This document shows, piece by piece, positions 20,600 to 26,555 of a DNA stretch of 33,043 nt; positions within the stretch are counted from its first letter, which is position 1, and every line of letters starts with the position of its first letter. The DNA is from Chloroflexota bacterium (GTDB lineage Bacteria; Chloroflexota; Anaerolineae; J102). The position numbers and the translations under genes are program-made. The stretch spans positions 1 to 33,043 of the forward strand of contig JAADII010000058.1 in assembly GCA_013151415.1 (NCBI GenBank), given 5' to 3'. Under the pieces are notes generated by a model that saw nothing but the letters and a program-made list of their open reading frames with translations, ran no database searches and had not been told where the DNA came from.

Positions 20600-20717
20600 T
20601 CCTGAAAAAGTGAATTCATCGCAAAGACGCGAAAGACGCAGAGAAAACAGCTTCTAAACCTCCCTGTTTTTCTCCTCTGCACTCTCGGTCGTCTCTGCGT
20701 TGAACCTTTTTTCAGGA
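20600..20717. repeat. Long imperfect palindrome, copy 2 (TCCTGAAAAAG... / ...TTTTTTCAGGA)
   Basis: Outer ends TCCTGAAAAA (20600-20609) and TTTTTTCAGGA (20707-20717) and inner AAAACAG (20644-20650) and CTGTTTT (20664-20670) pair perfectly. Between them the left arm has CGCAAAGACGCGAAAGACGC, with units of 8-9 bases, opposite TCTGCACTCTCGGTCGTCTC. The shared CTGAAAAA(AGG)TT ends and GACGCAGAGA core make this the same family as copy 1. From memory, similar GACGCAGAGA-type palindromes are scattered in intergenic DNA of many bacteria. Confidence 0.8.
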
Positions 20718-20751
20718 AATGCACCATTTCAGCGCAGCCAAGGCGCGAAAG

Positions 20752-20789
20752 GGGCGTCGCAGATTACGGTTTGTTTTCCGGCGACGCCC
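20752..20789. repeat. Hairpin with 9-bp stem upstream of the sHdr cluster
   Basis: GGGCGTCGC (20752-20760) and GCGACGCCC (20781-20789) pair perfectly around a 20-base loop that itself has CGG/CCG. There is no T-run, so it is not a typical intrinsic terminator. Confidence 0.5.
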
Positions 20790-20840
20790 TATGCTTGGAT
20801 GGTCAACCCGGCCTGGTTCAAGGCTTTGATGTCATAAAGT

Positions 20841-20859
20841 CGATGCCTGGATGGCATCG
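20841..20859. promoter_or_regulatory. Perfect 7-bp palindrome before tusA, possible operator
   Basis: CGATGCC (20841-20847) and GGCATCG (20853-20859) are exact inverted repeats around TGGAT, 97 bases before the tusA ATG. The spacing and size fit a dimeric repressor site. sHdr clusters in other bacteria are known to be controlled by an ArsR-type repressor (sHdrR), but no regulator gene is in this window and I do not know its site sequence. Confidence 0.3.
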
Positions 20860-20955
20860 CGGAGTAAATCCATAGCGGCTTTCATTCGTCGCGGCAAAGC
20901 CATAAGCTGCGGGCCAGGCCTTCCATATTCCTTAATATACGGGAGGTTCTTTTCC

Positions 20956-21195
20956 ATGACCGAAATCCAAGCAGATCAGGTGCTCGATTGTTCGGGAATG
21001 CTTTGCCCCATGCCGGTGGTGAAGACCACCAGAGCCATCAAGCAATTGCAAGTGGGGCAGGTGCTCAAATTGATTGCCACCGATCCGGGCGCGCCGCCCG
21101 ACATGGCCGCGTGGAGCCGCCAGACGGGCAACGAGATCCTGGCGCAAACCGAAGAGGATGGCAAGTTTATTTTCTACATCAAGCGCGTCAAATAA
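20956..21195 (+). CDS. tusA: TusA family sulfurtransferase (copy 1)
   Basis: The 79-residue sulfur carrier has the family motif with the sulfur-binding Cys17 in 'DCSGMLCPMPVVKTTRAIKQL' and the C-terminal 'DPGAPPDMAAWSRQTGNEIL' segment typical of TusA proteins. It holds sulfane sulfur as a Cys persulfide and passes it on. ATG 20956 has GGGAGG nine bases upstream; the frame is open further upstream but lacks coding character. It is the first gene of the sHdr cluster and is followed by a dsrE2-like gene, then a second tusA. In sulfur oxidisers with an sHdr system TusA feeds the pathway from DsrE and rhodanese proteins. Confidence 0.93.
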   Translation: MTEIQADQVLDCSGMLCPMPVVKTTRAIKQLQVGQVLKLIATDPGAPPDMAAWSRQTGNEILAQTEEDGKFIFYIKRVK

Positions 21196-21235
21196 TCTGG
21201 CGCGCTTGTTTGTTTTTCCCACAAGGAGGTGCATG

Positions 21236-21757
21236 ATGTCTCGTTCCGATCCCGAGGCCCCGAAACGCTTGGCGCTTATCGCCAGCAAAGGCACGCTCGA
21301 CTGGGCTTATCCGCCCTTCATTCTGGCCAGCGCGGCCGCAGCCATGGGCTGGGAGGTGCAAATTTTCTTTACGTTTTACGGGTTGATCTTGCTTAAGCCC
21401 GAGCTCGACGCGGCCGTTTCGCCCTTGGGCAACCCGGCCATGCCCATGAAGATGCCCTTCGGCTCCGAGGGTTTTAAGGAGATCGATTGGCCCATCCCCA
21501 CCGCGCTCATGGCTTTTCCCGGCTTTCAATGGGTGGCCACCAATTTGATGAAAAAGACCTTCGAAACCAAGGGCGTAGCCACCATCGAAGAGCTGCGCGA
21601 AATGTGCATCGATCTCGATGTCAAGCTTATTGGCTGCCAGATGACCATGGACGTATTCGGTTTCGAACGCGAGGACTTCATCGAAGGTTGCGAGATCGGC
21701 GGCGCGGCCACCTTCCTCGAATTCGCCGCGGACGCGGACGTTTCGCTCTTCATCTGA
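21236..21757 (+). CDS. dsrE2: DsrE2-like (DsrE/F/H superfamily) sulfurtransferase
   Basis: The 173-residue protein belongs to the DsrE-like superfamily. Its motif 'LIGCQMTMDVFG' carries the conserved Cys134, matching the DsrE2 pattern (C-x-M-x-M-D), and the N-terminal half has 'LALIASKGTLDWAYPPFILASAAAAMG'. The hydrophobic segment 'VQIFFTFYGLILL' is normal for the family. Related proteins bind sulfane sulfur on this Cys and exchange it with TusA. The ATG at 21236 is preferred over 21233 because AAGGAGGT ends five bases before it rather than two. It lies 40 bases behind the first tusA. Confidence 0.88.
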   Translation: MSRSDPEAPKRLALIASKGTLDWAYPPFILASAAAAMGWEVQIFFTFYGLILLKPELDAAVSPLGNPAMPMKMPFGSEGFKEIDWPIPTALMAFPGFQWVATNLMKKTFETKGVATIEELREMCIDLDVKLIGCQMTMDVFGFEREDFIEGCEIGGAATFLEFAADADVSLFI

Positions 21758-21787
21758 AACATTGGCTCTTCAATCGCTTGAAATCTC

Positions 21788-22051
21788 GTGAATGTCGAAA
21801 CCAACGGATACGCCGTGATCCCGCGGGCGCATCGCGTGCTCGACTGCACGGATCTCCTTTGCCCTTTGCCCGTCATCCACACCTCGCGAGCCATTCGCGA
21901 AATCGAGGTGGGCCAGATACTGCATCTCATCGCCACCGATCCGGGCGCTCCCATGGATATGCGCGCCTGGTCCCGCATGACCGGGAACACGTTGTTAGAC
22001 GCACATGAGCAGGATGGCGTCTATCACTTTTATTTCGAACGCATGAAATAA
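21788..22051 (+). CDS. tusA: TusA family sulfurtransferase (copy 2)
   Basis: The 87-residue protein carries the motif 'DCTDLLCPLPVIHTSRAIRE' with sulfur-binding Cys25, then 'DPGAPMDMRAWSRMTGNTLL'. It is clearly a divergent duplicate of the first TusA, with a longer N-terminus. The start is GTG 21788, 30 bases after the dsrE2 stop; no good SD is seen. Two TusA genes, each followed by a different DsrE gene, suggest two carrier-acceptor pairs or a relay. Confidence 0.9.
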   Translation: MNVETNGYAVIPRAHRVLDCTDLLCPLPVIHTSRAIREIEVGQILHLIATDPGAPMDMRAWSRMTGNTLLDAHEQDGVYHFYFERMK

Positions 22052-22096
22052 CCCCCATCTCATCTCCACAACCCCACGTCATCAGAGGAACCCACC

Positions 22097-22477
22097 ATGC
22101 ACGAAGACAAGAAAGTCCTATATGTTCAGACCCACGGCCGAGATGAGCCGGAGTGCAGCGCGACCCCCTTCTTTTTGGCCACGGCCGCGGCCGCGATGGA
22201 TAACGAAGTGGCCATCTATTTCACCATGAACGGCCCCCAATTGCTGGCCAAGGGCGCGCCCGAAGAGATCATCGTGCCCAAGGCCGGAGGCGGCGGCAAG
22301 CCGCTGCGCTATTTCATCGACATGGCTCTGGATATGGATGTGCGCCTGCTGGTGTGTCAGCCCTCGCTCGATCTGCACGGCTACACCATGGACGACATGA
22401 TCGACGGCGTGGAGATGATCGGCGGCGCGGCCTTCAACGACATGGCCATCGACGCGGATGCGGTGATTTCCTTCTAG
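22097..22477 (+). CDS. dsrE: DsrE family sulfurtransferase (DsrE3-like)
   Basis: The 126-residue protein starts MHEDKKVLYVQTHGRDEPEC, then 'TPFFLATAAAAMDNEVAIYFTM', and has the DsrE-family Cys87 in 'VRLLVCQPSLDLHGYTMDDMIDG'. It is a small soluble DsrE-like protein of the DsrE3 type found beside tusA and shdr genes. It probably passes sulfane sulfur between TusA and the lipoate-binding protein or the sHdr complex. ATG 22097 has GAGGAA six bases upstream. The exact subtype is judged from motif and context only. Confidence 0.88.
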   Translation: MHEDKKVLYVQTHGRDEPECSATPFFLATAAAAMDNEVAIYFTMNGPQLLAKGAPEEIIVPKAGGGGKPLRYFIDMALDMDVRLLVCQPSLDLHGYTMDDMIDGVEMIGGAAFNDMAIDADAVISF

Positions 22478-22523
22478 ATCGCATTTCAAATTACTTCATC
22501 CTCTCTCCTCAACAAACCGGTTG

Positions 22524-22570
22524 ACGATGGGACGATGGATGAAAGGGCCGCCGTCTCTTCGTCCCATCGT
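22524..22570. repeat. GACGATG-type hairpin in the leader of lbpA
   Basis: ACGATGGGACGA (22524-22535) pairs perfectly with TCGTCCCATCGT (22559-22570), followed by TTCATCGTCCC, a further copy of the unit. It sits 21 bases before the lbpA ATG at 22592. The unit is the same as at 4965 and 32878. Confidence 0.75.
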
Positions 22571-22591
22571 TTCATCGTCCCGGCTTCGCTC

Positions 22592-23068
22592 ATGTCGGAT
22601 TTCGCCCTGGTTCGCAACTGCGTTTTGCCGCGCGACCTTTATTATCGCGTGGAAGACCACATTTGGGCGCGGCGGAACGCAGATGGAACGGTCACTTTGG
22701 GCTTTACAGACGTGGCCCAAACCACGGCCGGGGGCATGCTCATTGTGAGCTACAGGCCCTTGGGCAAGTTTTACCGCCGCAACAAGGTGGTGGCCCTGGT
22801 CGAGAGCGGAAAATGGCTGGGGCCGTTGCGCACGCCCGTAGCCGGGACCCTGGTCGAGGTGAACGAGGCCCTCCCCGCGGACGCCGGCCTTATCAATCGC
22901 AGCCCCTACGGTCGCGGTTGGGTGGTCCGCATCGAGCCGGAGGACGCGGATCGCGACCTGGCCGAGCTGCTCACCGGCAACGCGGCCATCGAGGCTTATG
23001 AGCGCCTTATGGAGGAGAAGGGCCTGGACGATTGCGTCCACTGCGAAGGATACGAATTGCCGCCATGA
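22592..23068 (+). CDS. lbpA: Lipoate-binding protein LbpA (GcvH-like) of the sHdr system
   Basis: The 158-residue protein is homologous to the glycine-cleavage H protein: 'DGTVTLGFTDVAQTTAGGMLIV', then 'VVALVESGKWLGPLRTPVAGTLVEVN', with lipoylated Lys74 expected in the ESGKW segment (ESVKA in GcvH). No gcvP or gcvT is nearby. In sulfur oxidisers such proteins next to hdr-like genes (LbpA) carry the sulfur intermediate on lipoate and are needed for sulfur oxidation, not glycine cleavage. The C-terminus contains CVHCEGYELPP, a C-x-x-C that ordinary GcvH lacks and that may be redox-active or bind metal. ATG 22592 (MSDFALVRNC) is chosen because the earlier ATG at 22535 lies in the hairpin repeat; no SD is evident. 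It overlaps the next gene as ATGA. Confidence 0.88.
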   Translation: MSDFALVRNCVLPRDLYYRVEDHIWARRNADGTVTLGFTDVAQTTAGGMLIVSYRPLGKFYRRNKVVALVESGKWLGPLRTPVAGTLVEVNEALPADAGLINRSPYGRGWVVRIEPEDADRDLAELLTGNAAIEAYERLMEEKGLDDCVHCEGYELPP

Positions 23069-23331
23069 TCCACCTGCGCGTGTTTACGCACCCCACCTGC
23101 GCCACCTGCCCCATGGCCATCCGTCTGGCCTCGGAGATCGCCCAACAAGAGCCGGATGTGGATTTGCGCATCGTCAGCCTGGGCAGTCCCAAGGGGCGGG
23201 CCATCGCCAAGGAGATGCAGGTGCTTTCCGTCCCCACCGTCTTTGTCGAAGACATTCGCTTTGTGGGCGTTCCCACCCGCGAGGCGTTAATGCAGGCGAT
23301 TGAGGAACAAAGATTGAAGATTCAGGATTAA
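23065..23331 (+). CDS. Small thioredoxin-fold (glutaredoxin-like) protein with CxxC
   Basis: The 88-residue protein has the thioredoxin-fold start MIHLRVFTHPTCATCPMAIR with active-site cysteines 12 and 15 (CATC), the cis-Pro motif in 'MQVLSVPTVFVEDIRFVG', and a final helix. It lacks a signal peptide, so it is cytoplasmic. The ATG overlaps the lbpA stop (ATGA), so it is made together with LbpA. This suggests a thiol-disulfide or sulfur-transfer role toward lipoate, TusA or DsrE. It is not part of the core sHdr set as I know it. The last codons (KIQD, stop) are read from a 7-base repeat array that continues past the gene. Confidence 0.85.
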   Translation: MIHLRVFTHPTCATCPMAIRLASEIAQQEPDVDLRIVSLGSPKGRAIAKEMQVLSVPTVFVEDIRFVGVPTREALMQAIEEQRLKIQD

Positions 23332-23382
23332 AGATTAGCATCGCGATTCAGCGCTTAATCTTTAATCTTCAGTCTTTGATCG
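23310..23382. repeat. Heptad inverted repeat, unit AAGATTN / TTAATCT
   Basis: Four contiguous 7-base units of the form ARGATTN (23310-23337) are followed, after a 17-base loop, by four 7-base units of the form TYARTCT/TTGATCG (23355-23382). The second block is the approximate reverse complement of the first. The stop codon of the thioredoxin-like gene (23329-23331) lies inside the first block. The hdrC1 ribosome site follows 18 bases later. Confidence 0.85.
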
Positions 23383-23411
23383 ATTCATCTCTCCCACAAA
23401 GGAGGTGTATT

Positions 23412-24110
23412 TTGCTTCAATGGACGTTAGGTAAAGCCACCGGGTCCTATCCGGACGTGCCGTATGAGGAAAAGGAGCGGCTCTTTTTAGAGGTGAAGGA
23501 AGACCCGCGATACGAAGACTTTCTCTACGGTTGCTACGAGTGCGGCATCTGCGTGTCGGCTTGCCCTTCGGCGCGCTTCTATGACTATAGCCCGCGCGTC
23601 ATCGCCCAGGCCATGGCCCGCGAAGATGTGGACCGGTTCTATGAAATCCTTGTGGAGGATATCTGGAACTGCGCCCAATGTTTCTCGTGCGTGCGCTGTC
23701 CGCGACAAAACAATCCCGGCGGGTTGGTCACGCTCATTCGCGAGGTCGCGGTGCGCAACGGCATTCAGGAAACGCGCGATGTGCTCCAGGGCTATACTCG
23801 CGTCATTTACAAGGTGATGCTCAAGGGCAATCAGGTGTCGCCCGATATGCTGCAACCCGATTTCTTCCCCGACTGGGGCCCCTGGGTGCAAAGCTTTCGC
23901 GGGAATATGAACATCTGGCGCCAGGCCATCCCTGTGGACACCCTGCGCGGGGTCACGGACGCGGCCTGGGAGACCGATGAGAACACCCTGCGCGAGCTTT
24001 ACACCATCTGGTTCGAGACGGGGAACATCGACATCATCGAAGAAGTCGACGAGGGGTTGTATGAGCTGCTCGTCGACGTCATGGAAGAAGAACTGGAGGA
24101 ATGGGAATGA
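23412..24110 (+). CDS. shdrC1: sHdrC1: iron-sulfur subunit of the sulfur-oxidising heterodisulfide reductase-like complex
   Basis: The 232-residue ferredoxin-like subunit has two [4Fe-4S] motifs: Cys41-x2-Cys44-x2-Cys47-x3-Cys51-Pro and Cys87-x2-Cys90-x2-Cys93-x2-Cys96-Pro. The second has one residue fewer in the last interval, making its cluster slightly non-standard. The start is a TTG at 23412: GGAGGT (23401-23406) lies five bases before it, and no ATG or GTG fits. HdrC passes electrons between HdrA (FAD) and HdrB. The stop overlaps the start of hdrB1 (ATGA). Assignment to sHdr rather than methanogen Hdr rests on the neighbouring tusA, dsrE, lbpA and hyp genes. Confidence 0.9.
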   Translation: MLQWTLGKATGSYPDVPYEEKERLFLEVKEDPRYEDFLYGCYECGICVSACPSARFYDYSPRVIAQAMAREDVDRFYEILVEDIWNCAQCFSCVRCPRQNNPGGLVTLIREVAVRNGIQETRDVLQGYTRVIYKVMLKGNQVSPDMLQPDFFPDWGPWVQSFRGNMNIWRQAIPVDTLRGVTDAAWETDENTLRELYTIWFETGNIDIIEEVDEGLYELLVDVMEEELEEWE

Positions 24111-25324
24111 CAGTTGCAGGTTTTATCCCCATCGACAATATCATGGAAAAGAAGGCTCGGCCCGTCAGCCGGCCTCCCGACCAGGCCCACGCGCACGACA
24201 TTCGCGAGGAGCTGTTCGAGCTGGAGGCCAAGGGCGAGCTCATCGTTCATCGCGTGCCCGAACCCTATGTCGAAGTGGAGACCAAGTTCGGCCGCAAGAA
24301 GAAAATCCCCATCGAGCACACCTGGCATCATAAGTCCTGCGGTCAATGCGGCCACATTCCCGGCTACACGGCTTCCATCTTCTGGCTGCATCGCCAGTTT
24401 GGCCTGGATTACACCGATCCTTCGGACCAGACTTCGTGCACGGGCTGGAATTACTATGCCTCGGGCACGTCGAATTCGGTGGCGCAAATGGCCGTGATGG
24501 GGCGAAATTTCGCCGCGGCCTATCAGGAGGGCTATTATCCGCTCATCCACTGCGGGACCAGTTTCGGGCATTATAAAGAGGTGCGCGAACAACTGGTGCA
24601 CCATGCGGATCTGCGCGCGCAAACCCGTCGCGTGTTGGAAAAGCTGGGCAAGCCCCTGGTCGTGCCGGAAGAGATCGTGCACTACAGCGAATGGGTGCAT
24701 GTGATGCGCCACCGCATCGCCGAGCGCCAGGTGGTGGATATGAGCAACCTCACCGCGTGCGTGCATCCGGCCTGCCACTACCACAAGATCGTGGTGGAGG
24801 ATGCGATCTACGATCCCGAAATCTACGGCGGTCAACGCACGGCCACCGTCACCGGGTTGCTCCAGGCCCTGGGCATGAATGTGGCCGACTATTCCACCTG
24901 GTTCGACTGTTGCGGTTTTGGTTTCCGCCACGTGTTGGTGCAGCGCGACTTCACCCGTTCGTTCGCGGTGCTGCGCAAGATCGAGGTGATGAAGAACGAG
25001 ATCGATCCCGACATCACCGTGACCCATGACACGGGCTGCGTGACCACGCTGGATAAGAGCCAGTTCGCGGCCAAGGCGCACGAGCGCAATGTGGGCGTGC
25101 CCGTGCTCTCGGATGCGCAGGTCGCGGCCCTGGCCATGGGCGCGCACCCCTTCCGCGTGGTTCAGCTTCACTGGCATTCCACCGATTGGCGCCCCCTGAT
25201 GGAGAAGCTGGGCATCGATTGGGAGCGCTATTGGGAGGAATTCCAGGAAGACCTGGAGGCCATCAAGCGCGGCGAGACCATCATGACCTGGGACAAAGCC
25301 GATCCCGTGGCCATCGCGGCTTGA
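24107..25324 (+). CDS. shdrB1: sHdrB1: HdrB-like subunit with modified CCG domains
   Basis: The 405-residue protein corresponds to HdrB, which in methanogens holds non-cubane [4Fe-4S] clusters in CCG domains. The C-terminal CCG is recognisable: Cys218/Cys223, Cys268-Cys269-Gly (WFDCCGFGFRH) and Cys311, but the final C-x-x-C keeps only one Cys. The N-terminal one is more changed: Cys78 and Cys81 (SCGQCGHIPGY), Cys111 (SCTGWNYY) and Cys149 (HCGTSFG, Ser where a second Cys is usual). Such remodelling is expected for sHdrB1, which acts on protein-bound sulfur rather than CoM-CoB disulfide. ATG 24107 is chosen over 24101 because GGAGGA (24095-24100) is six bases from it and it overlaps the hdrC1 stop. 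Confidence 0.88.
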   Translation: MTVAGFIPIDNIMEKKARPVSRPPDQAHAHDIREELFELEAKGELIVHRVPEPYVEVETKFGRKKKIPIEHTWHHKSCGQCGHIPGYTASIFWLHRQFGLDYTDPSDQTSCTGWNYYASGTSNSVAQMAVMGRNFAAAYQEGYYPLIHCGTSFGHYKEVREQLVHHADLRAQTRRVLEKLGKPLVVPEEIVHYSEWVHVMRHRIAERQVVDMSNLTACVHPACHYHKIVVEDAIYDPEIYGGQRTATVTGLLQALGMNVADYSTWFDCCGFGFRHVLVQRDFTRSFAVLRKIEVMKNEIDPDITVTHDTGCVTTLDKSQFAAKAHERNVGVPVLSDAQVAALAMGAHPFRVVQLHWHSTDWRPLMEKLGIDWERYWEEFQEDLEAIKRGETIMTWDKADPVAIAA

Positions 25325-25331
25325 GTGACGG

Positions 25332-25373
25332 TCAACAGCCAACAGTCAACGACCAACAATCAACGGGAAACAG
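25332..25373 (+). repeat. Six tandem heptads, unit YCAACRR, between hdrB1 and hdrA
   Basis: Five 7-base units matching YCAACRR and a sixth, GAAACAG, follow one another without a gap, starting eight bases after the hdrB1 stop codon. Unlike the other elements, no reverse-complement arm (GTTGACTG type) follows. Confidence 0.8.
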
Positions 25374-25425
25374 GACATGATTTGCAGGGGGCGATTTTTG
25401 GGCGACGCTCGCCTCCGCTCCCTGC

Positions 25426-25453
25426 CCCTTATTCCTTATCCCTTGCTTTTTAC
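25426..25453 (+). repeat. Pyrimidine-rich heptad run, unit YCCTTAT
   Basis: CCCTTAT, TCCTTAT, CCCTTGC and TTTTTAC follow in exact 7-base register (25426-25453), 27 bases before the hdrA ribosome site. It has the same period as the YCAACRR run in the same gap but an unrelated unit. Confidence 0.55.
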
Positions 25454-25490
25454 TCTCCACTTCACAAACTCTCCCTGCTAGGAGGAGGCC

Positions 25491-26549
25491 ATGTCAGAAG
25501 GTACAGTCCTTATCATTGGCGCGGGTCCTGCGGGCCTCGAGGCCGCCCGCAGCGTGGCCGAGTTGGGCTATTCGGCTGTGCTGGTGGAAAAGCGCGACCG
25601 CTTGGGCGGCATGCCCGATGAGGCGAATTACGCCAAGCTCACCCATCACTTCCTCGACGCCGGCGAGGCCATTGGCGAACTCGCGGCCGCAGCCACCGGG
25701 CACGAGAATGTGCAGGTGCTCACCAGCAGCCAGGTGACCCACGTCGAGGGCGAACCGGGCGCTTTTCGGGTGGGCATCCAAAACGGGGCCGGCGCCAAAA
25801 CCGTGAACGCGGGCGCCATCATCGTGGCCACGGGGTTCCAGCACTTCGATCCTGGCCGCGAAACCCAGTATTACAATTATTATTCCTTCCCCGACGTGAT
25901 CACCATCGCCGATCTCGAGGGCATGTTGAAAGCCCATCAGGTGGTGAGGCCCTCCAACGGCCAGCCGCCCGAACGCGTGGCGTTCATTCAGTGCGTTGGC
26001 TCCCGCGACCGCCAGATCGGCAACGAGTTTTGCTCCAAGGTGTGCTGCGGCATCGCCAGCAAGCAGGCCATCGAGGTGAAACAGCAGTTGCCCGACAGCC
26101 GGGTGATGATCTTCTACATCGACATGCGCATGTACGGCTATTGGGAAAACGAGCTTTATTGGCCCGCGCAGGAGCAATATCATGTGAACTACGTCAAGGG
26201 TCTGGTCAGCGAGATTCTTCCCAAAGGCGACCGCTTGCTGGTGCGCGGGGAGGACACGACCATGGGCCGTCCTATGGAGGTGACCCTGGACCTGGTGGTG
26301 CTCTCGGTGGGCATGGAGCCCAGCGCGGGCACGCGCAGCATGGCCGAGGTGTTGGGTCTGGAGCAAAACAAGTACGGCTACATCGCCGCGGGCGGGCCCA
26401 CAGGCATCGATCCGGTGGCCACTTCGCGACCCGGCGTGTTCGTGGTGGGCGCGGCCGCCGGCCCTTCGGACCTGGACGATTCATTCGCCACAGCCGGGTT
26501 GGCCGCGGCGCGAGCGGTGGCGACCATCCGGCGATCGAACGGAGCGTAA
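25491..26549 (+). CDS. shdrA: sHdrA: FAD-containing subunit of the sHdr complex
   Basis: The 352-residue flavoprotein has the FAD-binding GAGPAG motif (residues 10-15) after a beta strand (VLIIG), the second nucleotide strand ending in 'VLVEKRDRLGG', and the HdrA-type cluster motif Cys168-x12-Cys181-x3-Cys185-Cys186. It ends with 'GVFVVGAAAGPSDLDDSFATAGLAAA'. It is short compared with methanogen HdrA (over 600 residues) and lacks the extra ferredoxin domains, as is usual for sHdrA. It is thought to be the hub that collects electrons from the sulfur site. GGAGGAGG (25481-25488) precedes the ATG. The hyp gene follows after six bases. Confidence 0.92.
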   Translation: MSEGTVLIIGAGPAGLEAARSVAELGYSAVLVEKRDRLGGMPDEANYAKLTHHFLDAGEAIGELAAAATGHENVQVLTSSQVTHVEGEPGAFRVGIQNGAGAKTVNAGAIIVATGFQHFDPGRETQYYNYYSFPDVITIADLEGMLKAHQVVRPSNGQPPERVAFIQCVGSRDRQIGNEFCSKVCCGIASKQAIEVKQQLPDSRVMIFYIDMRMYGYWENELYWPAQEQYHVNYVKGLVSEILPKGDRLLVRGEDTTMGRPMEVTLDLVVLSVGMEPSAGTRSMAEVLGLEQNKYGYIAAGGPTGIDPVATSRPGVFVVGAAAGPSDLDDSFATAGLAAARAVATIRRSNGA

Positions 26550-26555
26550 GAAGGC

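Larger units (their letters stand above)
20231..20955. other. Intergenic region of 725 bases without a convincing gene
   Basis: It contains two related long inverted-repeat elements (20254-20398 and 20600-20717), a hairpin at 20752-20789, and a small palindrome at 20841-20859 ahead of the sHdr cluster. The stretch 20399-20599 shows only short dyads such as CCCAATTGGG and no open frame with a credible start. A 41-codon minus-strand frame (20957-20832) is discussed in the findings. No clear sigma-70 promoter for tusA is seen. Confidence 0.6.

Noticed and set aside
20752-20789. Hairpin at 20752-20789 as an intrinsic terminator or riboswitch
   Set aside because: There is no T-run after the stem and no conserved riboswitch core that I recognise.
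22592-23068. Glycine cleavage system H protein
   Set aside because: The fold is GcvH-like, but the lysine motif is ESGKW, there is an extra C-terminal CxxC, and all neighbours are sulfur-transfer and hdr genes with no gcvT or gcvP.
23999-25342. 447-codon minus-strand frame opposite hdrB1
   Set aside because: It is antisense to a gene with clear cluster motifs, has a His/Gly-rich low-information product and no ribosome site; likewise the 352- and 329-codon frames opposite hdrB3 and etfA.
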